NCBI GenBank assembly: GCA_001661245.1
Contig: KV454017.1
Location: forward strand, 1,000,535 to 1,064,534
DNA length: 64,000 bases
Direction: 5' to 3'
DNA from: Pachysolen tannophilus NRRL Y-2460
Taxonomy: Eukaryota > Ascomycota > Pichiomycetes > Alaninales > Pachysolenaceae
In this document: positions 54,453-64,000 of the stretch, one piece after another
How positions within the stretch are numbered: the stretch's first letter is position 1
How the letters are laid out: each line of letters opens with the position of its first letter
Position numbers and translations under genes: made by a program
Notes under the pieces: generated by a model
Told to the model about the DNA's origin: nothing
Seen by the model: the letters and a program-made list of their open reading frames with translations, nothing else
The model's database searches: none

Positions 54453-57400
54453 ATGAAGGTAAGAATTTTTTTTTTTTTTTGTAATTTAGTAGATGGTATT
54501 GTGTTTTAATTTTATTTAATTATGTATTTACTAACAATTTGGTTTTGGGTATTCTATTTTTTTTCTTTTTGTTTGTTTGTTATAGCAAAGAATTTCTTCA
54601 TTGGATATTAAGTTGTTAACATCTGAAGTGGATGAGTATTTGAAAGGTTATAGATTGCAGAATATTTATAATTTATTGAATAATTCAAAATCTTATTTGT
54701 TGAAATTTGCAATTCCGGATTCCAAGAGAAGTTTAATTCTTGATTGTGGATTTAAATTTCATTTAACTGATTTTCAAAGACCAACAACTCAACAACCTAC
54801 GAATTTTGTTGTAAAATTAAGAAAACATTTGAAAACCAAGAGGTTAACCAATATTAAACAAGTGGGAGATGATAGAATTGTTGTATTAGAATTTGGTGAT
54901 GGCATTTATTATTTAGTATTAGAATTTTTCAGTGCTGGTAATATCATTTTATTGGATCAAGATAATAAGATATTATCTTTACAAAGATTGGTGGATGAAA
55001 AGGAAAATAATATTAAATATGCTGTTGGTGAGACTTATAAAATATTTGATAAATCATTATTTAAACAAGAGGTTGATTTTACCAATAATTCTCAAAGAAG
55101 ATTATTTAAGAAAGAAGAAGTTATCAATTGGATAAGTAATGAAAAATTAAAATTAGAAAATTCTAAAAAAGATGGGAAAAAGATTAAAATACTTTCAATT
55201 CATAAACTTTTATTTGTTAATGCTGCTTATTTATCTTCAGATTTAATTCAAATTGTATTAATGCGTAAAAATATCAATTATGCTGAAAATTCAATTAATT
55301 TTTTAAATGATGATGAAAAATTAGAAGCAATAGTTGATGTTTTAAATCAATGTGATTTGGAATTGAATAATCTTGTAAATAAACCAGTAGGTCAAATTGA
55401 AGGATTTATTGTATCTAAGAAAAATCTGGCTTATGATGAAAATAATGAAGGAAGTTTGGAATATATTTATGATGAATTTCATCCTTATAATCCTATCCAT
55501 AAATCTGGTGATTGTCAAATAATTTCAATAAAAGGTTACAATAAAACATTGGACAAGTTTTTCACAACTCTTGAAACTTCAAAGAATTCTTTGAAAAAAC
55601 AACAACAAGAATTAACAGCAAAGAAAAGATTAGAACTGGTTAAAAATGAAAACTTGTCCAAGATTAACCAACTTACAGAAGTACAAAACTTGAATGTTAA
55701 AAAAGGTGAATTAATAATGATATATAACGATACAGTAGAAGCTTGTAAAGATGCAGTTCAAACATTGATTGATCAACAAATGGATTGGAAACATATTGAA
55801 AAATTAATTCAGATTGAAAAATCTAGAAATAGTGAAATTGCTCAATTTATCGATTTACCTTTGAATTTAAAAGAAAATAAAATTAATTTAAGATTACCAG
55901 ATGTTAATCTCGATGATGAATTTTATGACGAAAGTGATAAAGAAGAAGAAAGTTCTGACAGTGAAGAAACGGAAGATAGTGAAACAGAATCAGACTCTGA
56001 TAGTGAACAATTCATCAAAAAACAAAATAATAAGAAAAAGAATCAAGACAAAATAGTAAAAGTTACAATTGATCTTTCGCTCTCAGCTTATGCAAATGCT
56101 TCTTTATATTTCGATGCCAAAAAGCAAGCACTGGAAAAGCAACAGAAGACGGAAAGAAACGCCAATATTGCAATCAGAAATACTGAGTTAAAAATTAATA
56201 AAGATATAAAATTGCAACTGAAAAATGCAAAAATAAATGCAACTTCAGAAGTAATCAAACAATGGCGTCAAAAATCATGGTTTGAAAAATTCTTTTGGTT
56301 TATCAGTTCTGATAACTATTTATGTATTGCCGGAAGAGACAATCTGCAAACCGATCTTATTTTTTATAAGCACTTCAACAATGATAACGATTATATGGTT
56401 TCCAGTGATATTGAAAATTCTTTAAAAGTTTTCATTAAAAATCCTTATAAAGATCAAGAAATTCCACCAACTACTTTGATACAAGCTGGTATTTTTTCAA
56501 TTTCAGCTACTAAGGCATGGGACAACAAAATTGTCACTTCCCCTTGGTTTGTTAAAGGTAATGCTGTTTCTAAAAAAGATTTTGATGGAGGTATTTTACC
56601 TGCTGGAACTTTAGACATTGTGACGGAAAAGAATTTTCTTCTTCCAGTACAGTTGGTATTGGGGATGGGGTTTTTGTGGATCGGTGATGACGAGACTACT
56701 GCCAAATATAGAGAAAATAGAATTAAAAGAGATCAGGAATTAGGATTTAAATTGGTCAATGATACTGAAGTTATAGCTAAAAAAATAAAGGAATTGAAGT
56801 TGATGATTGTGAAAAAAGGCGGAGCAAATGTTAATAAACCTAAGGAAGCTGAACAGCAAAACAGCACGAAAAAAAATAATGAAGAGTCAGACTTGAATTT
56901 AGGTTCTGAAGTAAAAGATACAGAATCCAAGTTAGGAAAGGATGATCATTATCAAATTGGAGAATCAATTAATTCTGACAGTAATGTTTCTGAAGCTTCA
57001 AACTCTTTGGAGTCGTTAAATCTTAATAGTGGCAAAGACTCTAAGAGAAACCGGAAACATGAAAGGGATTCAAAGGACACAAAAGCCGTTTTGCGATCTC
57101 TGCATGCTCAAGCAAATATTCGGGGTAAAAAATCAAAGATGAAAAAGATTAAAGAAAAATATGCAGATCAAGACGAAGAAGAAAGGAAATTAAGAATGCA
57201 AGTTTTGGGCCACAAAGTGTTAGAGTCTAGCAATGGAGAGAATTCCAATAATGTTGGTCACGGACTGAAAGATACAACAGAACCAGAGAAAAATATTCAC
57301 TGGAGACAAGATCGCAAAAAACAGCAGGAAATTAATCAATTAAGGAAGATCATAGCACAATTAGAAGAAGGAGAAGAAGGAGAAGAAGAAGAAGAAGAAA

Positions 57401-57855
57401 GAGAAGACGAGAATGGAGATGGAGAACACGGGGATGGAGAGGAAAAAGTATCTCACAAAGGGACTTTTACTGAGAGCTCTAGTAGACTGCAATTCTCTTC
57501 ATATAGGTATATAATGGATAGAATGATAGCCTCTCCATCAAAGAGTGATGTCATTACTGATGTTATACCTGTGTTTGCCCCTTGGTCTTCTTTACAGAAA
57601 TTCAAATACAAAATTAAGATTCAACCAGGGAATTTGAAGAAGGGTAAAGTTGTTAATGACATTATTGAGTATTTTACTAAACAAAATTTGGCGGCTTCGA
57701 AACAGGAAAATACGTCAGAGTGGTTTGATGATCTGAATTTAATAGGCCAGATTAACCAGCAAGATTTGTTAATGCCTATACTAGTTGGAAAGATGAAATT
57801 AAACTATCCAGGTGGTTCAAATGGTTCTTTCAAGAATGACAAGAAGAAAAAATGA
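54453..57855 (+). CDS. RQC2: Ribosome quality control factor Rqc2/Tae2 (NEMF), two exons
   Basis: Binds stalled 60S-peptidyl-tRNA, recruits Ltn1 and adds C-terminal Ala/Thr (CAT) tails. Exon 1 54453-54458 (MK), intron 54459-54585 (GTAAGA donor, TACTAAC, ATAG), exon 2 54586-57855; 1092 residues or so (S. cerevisiae 1038). The start MKQRISSLDIKLLTSEV equals the conserved NFACT-N start, including the Asp needed for CAT tailing; DDRIVVLEFGDG holds the conserved Asp-Arg pair. Then a coiled-coil middle (about 330-430), an acidic stretch with SDSEETEDSETESDSDSE, NFACT-R (about 560-690; WFEKFFWFISSDNYLCIAGRD), a Lys/Glu region with EEGEEGEEEEEERE, and the NFACT-C domain at the end. Confidence 0.96.
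54459..54585 (+). other. Intron of RQC2 after the second codon
   Basis: 127 bp with GTAAGA donor (non-consensus last base), TACTAAC near 54530 and TATAG acceptor. Splits the conserved MK|QRISS start. Confidence 0.88.
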
Positions 57856-58177
57856 TATGAAAACAAAAAAAATTAAACTTTATTATAAAATCCATCTTTA
57901 TTTTTAAATTTCACTTTTAGTAATACATATTTTACGCATAAAATACTTTGTAAATTTTTGTAATATTTATAATATATGTGATATTAGTGACAAATAAAAA
58001 TGTCTGCTTCCAAGCAAGAAAACAAAATCTCTTGAAGTGCTGAGTAGAAAGAAGACAGAAAACGATACAAAAAAAAAAAAAAAAAAAAAAAAAACAAGAA
58101 AAACAATATATATATATATATATAAGAAGAAAACAAAAGTATGAAAGGAAAGGTATAGCATATCAAATACAAAATTC
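57856..58177. other. Convergent region RQC2 / RET2
   Basis: 322 bp; A-run of about 26 bases (58069-58094) with one C, followed by (TA)n at 58108-58123. T-rich open frames on the minus strand here are low complexity. Confidence 0.5.
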
Positions 58178-59927
58178 CTAAACAATGAGGTAATTTTCAC
58201 TTGATAAGTTGTAATACAAGTCGAAAGGTAGCTGTTCACCATCATTTTCTCCTCCAATACTGGTAACATTATTAACAGTTACATTACTTAAATTGGATAA
58301 TCCATTTTCCACACTGAAATGAGCTTCCATTGGGAATAAAATTTCTTCATCTTCGCATTCGATACTAAATTCAAAAGAACCTGCTTGTACTGCGTCCAAT
58401 TTATTAATTTTGAAAATGATTCCATCTTCTGGATATTCTATACTTATTGTATCATTTTCGTCTTCTTTTAATACAGCGTTGAATCCAGCTGCTGGAACAT
58501 ATAATAATGCTTCTGAAATTCGATGTTCAACATCCTGGAATTTTTCAGTTGTTTCATATTCAACTGTAACATCAATAATACCATTACCATGATTGTTAAC
58601 CCAACAAGAAAACAATAATGGTAAGAACGAAGATTCATCAGTTTTACCAAGACCCCTCCATCTTAAAACACCTAATGATTGATCATTTGAAGGGAATCCT
58701 TTTGATTTATCTTTTAATCCAATTGTAGAAGTCTTATTAAATAAAGCCTTATCAACATTAGGATGTGTCTTGTACTGAATATCAGAATTTTTATCAAGAG
58801 TTAAGAAAATATTTGAATGAGCTAATGATGAATCATTAATTCTCAATTGCAAATCACCTTTAATTTCACTTGCTTGAACTGAACCATCTCTTGAAATTTC
58901 TGCAGTAATTTTTTCATTAATAGCAATAAGGATACCGTTATTATCCAATTTATTTGATGGAGGCAGATTTTTAGTACTGGTTGAAAATGAACCAGTTGGG
59001 GATTGTGAATAATCTTCAGGTATTCTTGATGATATACGAGGAGTTAAAGGATCAACCAATAAAGGTTGTCTTGCTTCTGAAATTGATTTATTTTTTTTAC
59101 CCAATTGTAAACCACCACGTCTTGGAGGATTTCTAGAAGATTGTGAAATTTGTGAAGGAATTGGTGAGATTGTAGGCTGAGCTGAATAAGTATTAAGTTG
59201 TTGATAAGAAGAAGGAGTATGATCTGGATGATAAAGACTACTAGTATTACCTCCACCAAAACCTGTTTCAACACGTCTTGCTAATTCTTTTCTTTGAATT
59301 TCTTTAGCACGTCTTTTCCTTTCTTCAGTTGCTTCAAGTTCTTTATTTTTTTCAATAATTTCTTGAATTTTTTCTTCATGAGAATCCATTTCTAAAAAGC
59401 TTTTAACTTGTGGTAATGTTAAATTTTCTTTATAACCAAGATTAACAATTTCATCCAATGCACTTAAAATTTGGAAACAATTTTCAAAAATTTCTCTTTC
59501 ATCAATTGTCCTTATCAATGAAGTGATTGTTTCAGTAACCAAATGTAAAGTATCAATATCTTGTAAAATATTTGAATGTCTATTGGTAATTAACACAATA
59601 TATACATCTTCTAAAGGTTGATAAACATATCTAACATTTTCATCTCTAATTGTAGTATTTTGGCTTGACTTGGATTCAGATAACAATGTTGGGAAATTCG
59701 CCAATAATGAGAGAACTCTATCTTTAGATAAATCTCTAAATTGTCTAGATAAAATGGTTTTACCACCACGAGAACATATAGAAGCTGCTAATACAACCTA
59801 TCAAAAAAAAATTTTTTTTTTTCATATTGAAATTATCCAACCAACGTTAGTAAATGAATAATATAAAAAAAAAAAAAAAAAAACATACACCCCAAATAAA
59901 AGATTCAAATTAATTTATACATACCAT
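58178..59927 (-). CDS. RET2: Coatomer delta subunit (delta-COP), two exons
   Basis: Medium subunit of COPI, for retrograde Golgi-to-ER traffic. Exon 1 is only the ATG (59925-59927), intron 59798-59924 (GTATGT, TACTAAC, GATAG), exon 2 58178-59797; 540 residues (S. cerevisiae 546). The spliced start MVVLAASICSRGGKTILSRQ is the conserved longin-domain N-terminus; RYVYQPLEDVYIVLITNRHSN follows. A coiled coil (EEKIQEIIEKNKELEATEER), an Arg-rich linker and a C-terminal mu-homology domain (about 265-540; ISRDGSVQASEIKGDLQLRI, LRWRGLGKTDESSFLPL) complete it. Confidence 0.96.
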
Positions 59928-60307
59928 TTTTGAATTAATATAACAACTCTATTAATCAATTAATAATTGTAATTGAAATTGAAATTCCAAGATTTTAAAA
60001 TTCTTTAATGCAATAATTTTTTTTTCGCCTTTTTTCTAAACAACAAAAAATCAACAAATTTTAATTTAAAATTGCGTTAACTTATTATAAAAACAAAAAT
60101 CAATCCTACTATATAAAATACAAGGTTAATTACTTGCTAATTACGAATTGAGTTTTCATTCATTAATTATTAGTATTAAATATATATTTACAATATATAT
60201 TTACAATATATAAATATTTATTACTACTGTTTAGTTCTGTGTTGTTCAATTTTTTCTTTTGATTTTTGATATCGAACAACGACCAAAGTGTATCGTAACC
60301 GTTTAAA
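59928..60307. other. RET2 promoter / OCA4 3' flank
   Basis: 380 bp of AT-rich DNA with a duplicated ATATATTTACAAT unit at about 60181-60210. No further feature. Confidence 0.5.
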
Positions 60308-61603
60308 TTAAACATGTTTAGTTAACAGTTCCCAACGATCTCTTTGTTGGATGAACCAGTTTGGTAAATCTTCATCTTTTGGTAGTATTATCTTGATACT
60401 TTTACTTTTTTTATTTGTTGAAGTATTGAAATAATTACTTGGTAAAGGTTGATAATATAAATATTTTTTAAATTTTTGTTTATCATTTTCTGTAATATTA
60501 TTTGAAAAATTATTAATATTTTCTTCTTCAATACCACCATCTTTTGATCTATTAGATTTTTTTTTCTGTTTCCTCATTTCTGCTAATATTAATAAATTTT
60601 TAGGTATTTGTGGAGATGCAGATAAGGATAATAAATCATCATTTTCTGGTAATGTTTCATCATCTTGTTCTAATTGAATTTTTTCATTATTTTTTGAAAT
60701 ATTCATAGGATTTGAAATTGTCATTGATGTAATTTTTTTAAAATTTTCATTTGAATTAATTTTATGAATTTTAGCAAAATTTAAATTTTTAATTTCCTTT
60801 TCATGTTGTTTTTGTAAAAATTCATCATGAGAAACTAATTGTACTCTAATTAATTCTAAAAAAGTTTCTGTAAAATAATTTGATTTTATACCACAATGTA
60901 ATCTATATTCATTAATAATACTTGAAAAACTCCATTTTTCTAATTTTCTTAATATTCCAATAACTGTTTCAGTCTTATCAACTAACAACACATTATGTGT
61001 TTTTTTATTTAAAAGTAATTCAAAAATTTCAACAATCAAATTGGGTTTAATAATCATCCAATCTTCCATTTTGTAATTATTACTATTAGCGCTATCACTA
61101 TTACTCTCATTACCGCCACCACTGCTACTTGTATTAACTCGACTCCCCACATTGATACCAGAACCTGTACCAGAACCAGAACCGGTTTCAGAAACACCAC
61201 TTGCTCCTTCTACACCGGAAGCTCCAACACTTCCACTTCCACTTCCACTTACATTTGCATTTGCATTTGCATTTGAACTTGTTTCTGGGTCATTCTCCTT
61301 GTGCTTTTCAATAACTGTCATCTTAGAACCCCCAATATGGTACAGCTTTGTATTTGTCTCTTCAACAAAATTTAACAACGTCCTTTGTGGTTTCTCTGCA
61401 TCCAATAAAATCAAAGAAGTCAAGTTCAATGTCTCCAAGAATGGATAATTCAATGGATCCAATTTAGCACATCTATCTATAACACATACCCAACAAAATA
61501 ATGTTAGTTAATTCGTTATTCAATAAAAAAAAATTTATTAATCATCAATAAACTTACATATCCCTTCCTCAACCAAACCAAAATTATCAGGAGGAACAAA
61601 CAT
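60308..61603 (-). CDS. OCA4: Oca4-like atypical protein tyrosine phosphatase family member, two exons
   Basis: Member of the Oca1/Siw14 cytoplasmic phosphatase-like complex, linked to oxidant response and inositol pyrophosphates. Exon 1 61558-61603 (MFVPPDNFGLVEEGI), intron 61477-61557 (GTAAGT, AACTAAC, ATAG), exon 2 60308-61476; 404 residues (S. cerevisiae 362). The spliced start VPPDNFGLVEEGIYRCAKLDPLNYPFLETLNL is the Oca/Siw14 opening; HNVLLVDKTETVIGILRKLEKWSFSSIINEYR is the active-site region, where the CX5R Cys is absent (VDKTETVIG), as I recall for Oca4, implying a pseudophosphatase. A Ser/Gly/Asn/Val-rich insert (about 80-155) interrupts the domain, encoded by CAGGTTCTGG-like repeats. 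Confidence 0.9.
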
Positions 61604-61717
61604 CACACTCTCTGCAATCCAATGGTATCAACAGACTATTCCAATTGATTCAACTTCAAGTAACGTATATATCAACTTTATTATTAAAACTATTATTTTC
61701 TACTCTGCTGCAGTTTA

Positions 61718-61748
<31 letters not shown>

Positions 61749-61938
61749 TTATTATTTTTTCAAGTATTATATAAGGTCTAAAATAATGATAGCAATTATA
61801 TACGGCTAAAAGATCATCACTTGATAAAAATACATCAAGATCAAATTGATACGGAAATAAGCTTCAATTATCAATTGTTTATAAAGGATATATTTATATT
61901 ATTCTTTATTAATTAGGGGGATATCTTAAGAGGATAAG
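61604..61938. other. Divergent promoter OCA4 / SNF1 beta subunit
   Basis: 335 bp. A (TTTTA/TTTTTA)n stretch occupies about 61706-61757. No specific site recognised. Confidence 0.5.
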
Positions 61939-63681
61939 ATGGGGAATAATACTTCTAGTCCAATGAGGAATACGGCAGGCCGTCGTCATTCGACTAAGTT
62001 ATCGAATAAGATTAATATGAAAGTGATACATGGTAATAGTATTAATATTCGTAAGAGATCAACTCCCACTGTGTCTGGAGTTAATAAGGTGGAAGTGAAT
62101 GGTGAATTTAGTGATTCTATTAGTACCAAGATTAGTCCTTCGGAGCTTACATCTGTAAATACAGATCATGATTCCATTAGAACTGATAGAGAAAGAACTT
62201 ATTCACAAGGTACTAATGATTTATCAATGTCAACAACAATTACTTCAGATTCTTCATTTAGTGGAACTTCTTCTTTAGAAAATTATAATAATACTCTTAA
62301 TTCTGCTTTACAACCAGCTACAGATTTAGGTATTACCAATAGGTCTCTTGATGAACAAAAAATTCAAATAACTCATTCTAATAAAAATGTTGACAATACT
62401 ATTAAAGAAGAATCTGATAATAATGATAGCTTTAAAATAAGGAGACCTAATATGATTAGAAGTGCAACTGATACGGAACTTATACCTGTTTTAATTAAAT
62501 GGAAGGGAGACGGTAGTGAGAAAGATGTATATATAGTGGGTGATTTTACTAATTGGAACAAAAAATTGAAATTAGTTAAATCAGTTCAAGATCAAAATCA
62601 ATTGGCGAAAAATAAACAATTGATCAGTGATGGGTTATCACAGTTATCAATGAATGAAAATGATTATGAAATCGTTTTAAATTTAACTACTGGTGTACAT
62701 AAAGCTCAATTTTTAGTTAACAATGAAATTAAAATTAGTGATTCATTACCTATGGCCACTGATAACGAGGGTACAATTGTGAATTGGTTTGAAGTTTATA
62801 AAAAAGCTAATATTATGAATGATGGTAATGATCAGACTATAAGTAACGATGCATTGGCAAAATCAGGAATTACTTCGGAAATTGGAAATCCAGTACAAGA
62901 TGATAAATTGAATGAAAAATTAATTATTGAAGCTGGTGTAGTTGAACAACAACGATTAATTAAAAAGACCCAATCTTTAGATGCAGTTAGTAAAAAACGT
63001 GATAGAGACATCAGTCCAATGAATCCAATTGTTTCATCGTCACCAATGCATTCTGGTGATGTATCTCCATCAATTTCGTCTGGAAGAAGTAGAGTTACAT
63101 CGCCTTCTCCATCGAAAATTTCACAAAATAAGAATTTCCCATATAGTATGAATCAAAGGCATTTCAGTAGTCAATCTACAAATTCACAATCAACTTATTA
63201 CAAACACAATAATTCCAGTAATAATTCAGTTTCTACTTATTTGCCAACAAAAATTCCTAAAAAAATATTGGAATATACCACAGAATTACCGGAACTTTAT
63301 TACGATCAGGAATTCATGTACCCATATTCTTTTTATACGGATGATCATGGTAATACCTGTTTTGATGACACTGCACCAATAGATTATGATGATTATCTAT
63401 CAAATAACTTACAACTAACACCTCCCCCAGCATTACCTGCGTATTTAGACTCATTGCTAATTAACGATGGTTATCATAGTTCCAAGAATAACAAGCTAAA
63501 TGATTTGAATGTGGACAAATACTCTGCCTTGAATTATAGTGGGTTGGATAATGTTCCTAACCACGTCATTTTAAACCATTTGATGACAACTAATATAAAA
63601 CATAATGTAATGGTAGTGGGTGTTATAAATCGTTACGAAGGTAAATTTATTTATCAGCTGTTGTTCTCTCCAGTAGATTGA
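61939..63681 (+). CDS. SNF1 (AMPK) kinase beta subunit, Gal83/Sip2 type
   Basis: Scaffold linking Snf1 and Snf4 and directing kinase location. 580 residues. Begins MGNNTSSPMR, a good N-myristoylation signal (Gly2, Ser6), as in Sip1/Sip2. A disordered Ser/Thr region (about 10-165) precedes the glycogen-binding CBM48 (about 175-290; VLIKWKGDGSEKDVYIVGDFTNW, IVLNLTTGVHKAQFLVNNE). A Ser-rich linker with RVTSPSPSK leads to the ASC domain (about 435-580; YTTELPELYYDQEF, PNHVILNHLMTTNIKHNVMV, ending YQLLFSPVD). The myristoyl signal points to Sip2 and the single-gene yeasts' beta subunit alike. CTG encodes the L of YQLLF, where homologues have Ile/Leu. Confidence 0.93.
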   Translation: MGNNTSSPMRNTAGRRHSTKLSNKINMKVIHGNSINIRKRSTPTVSGVNKVEVNGEFSDSISTKISPSELTSVNTDHDSIRTDRERTYSQGTNDLSMSTTITSDSSFSGTSSLENYNNTLNSALQPATDLGITNRSLDEQKIQITHSNKNVDNTIKEESDNNDSFKIRRPNMIRSATDTELIPVLIKWKGDGSEKDVYIVGDFTNWNKKLKLVKSVQDQNQLAKNKQLISDGLSQLSMNENDYEIVLNLTTGVHKAQFLVNNEIKISDSLPMATDNEGTIVNWFEVYKKANIMNDGNDQTISNDALAKSGITSEIGNPVQDDKLNEKLIIEAGVVEQQRLIKKTQSLDAVSKKRDRDISPMNPIVSSSPMHSGDVSPSISSGRSRVTSPSPSKISQNKNFPYSMNQRHFSSQSTNSQSTYYKHNNSSNNSVSTYLPTKIPKKILEYTTELPELYYDQEFMYPYSFYTDDHGNTCFDDTAPIDYDDYLSNNLQLTPPPALPAYLDSLLINDGYHSSKNNKLNDLNVDKYSALNYSGLDNVPNHVILNHLMTTNIKHNVMVVGVINRYEGKFIYQLLFSPVD

Positions 63682-64000
63682 GACATTGAAGCTTTTTTTT
63701 TTTTTTATGTTTTTCTTTTTTTATTTTTATTTTTCGGTTTGTGTGTTTTAAAAAGGTTAAAAAGGTTGCTTGCTTTAATTATTTGAAAGGTTTATTTTAT
63801 TATGTTTTTTATTCTCTTTTCTTTATTCCTCTTTTTTTTTTTAAGTGGTGAAAAAAAAAAAAAAAAAGAATGTTTAATATATGATATGTTAATATTGTTA
63901 AAATATGATATCCATTATAAGTTGGTAAAACAACTGTGTATCTACACACGTATAATTGTAAGTTTAAAAATAAAACTGTACAAGTCCAAATCTATTCAAC
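63682..64000. other. 3' flank of the SNF1 beta gene
   Basis: 319 bp to the window end: T-runs (63694-63705), an A-run (63850-63867) and AT-rich sequence. No gene start seen. Confidence 0.5.

Noticed and set aside
57967-58269. 100-codon Phe-rich frame on the minus strand
   Set aside because: Formed by a poly-A/(TA)n tract and overlaps the RET2 end.
61152-61448. 98-codon Pro/Glu-rich frame opposite OCA4
   Set aside because: Complement of the Ser/Gly repeat; no independent signals and OCA4 is clearly coding.

Overview
This window is nuclear DNA from a budding yeast (Saccharomycotina). It is AT-rich, densely packed with single-copy housekeeping genes whose orthologues I recognise from Saccharomyces, and carries short spliceosomal introns with GTATGT/GTAAGT donors and TACTAAC branch sites. 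Many introns sit within a few codons of the start ATG, so several genes only become complete once a tiny first exon is added. The block SRAP protein - MGR3 - ASC1 - MED11 - HFD1 (12.9-20.1 kb) matches, with small rearrangements, the S. cerevisiae chromosome XIII neighbourhood YMR110C-YMR116C. A possible respiratory complex I subunit and the rarity of CTG codons hint at a yeast outside Saccharomycetaceae, perhaps CUG-Ser, but the evidence on the genetic code is mixed. I saw no tRNA, transposon, CRISPR or rRNA.

Layout. 0-9 kb: BNA6 (NAD synthesis), ECO1 (cohesin acetyltransferase), STU1 (CLASP), MRPL3 (mitoribosome). 9.5-12.7 kb: an MFS transporter, a 1.2 kb gene-free stretch rich in hairpins, and a small three-exon mitochondrial-type gene. 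12.9-20.1 kb: SRAP/HMCES-like repair protein, MGR3, ASC1 (RACK1) with the U24 C/D snoRNA in its intron, MED11, HFD1. 20.8-35.4 kb: a two-TM protein of unknown function, the pentafunctional ARO1, AP-2 alpha (APL3), a YggS-type PLP protein, dolichol kinase SEC59, a degenerate Rad51-paralogue-like gene, and La protein LHP1. 35.8-45.3 kb: POL12 with two MCB boxes, IST2, SLC1, a tiny intron-split CYSTM gene, and a LIF1/XRCC4-like gene interrupted by a -1 frameshift in an A9 run. 46-52.8 kb: the RNA-binding protein MRN1, an aromatic aminotransferase (ARO8/ARO9 type) cut in two by a local inversion, a small spliced ORF and an FCY2-type permease. 53-64 kb: a CRP1/MDG1-like CBM48 protein, RQC2, delta-COP RET2, OCA4 and the SNF1-kinase beta subunit (GAL83/SIP2).

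The most striking observations are the aminotransferase whose N-half lies on the minus strand and C-half on the plus strand, such that reversing about 1.14 kb would rejoin them; the frameshifted LIF1-like gene; the Rad51-like gene without a P-loop; the ECO1 acetyl-CoA motif lacking its glycine; and a Gcn4 site fused to a 16-bp palindrome upstream of the broken aminotransferase.
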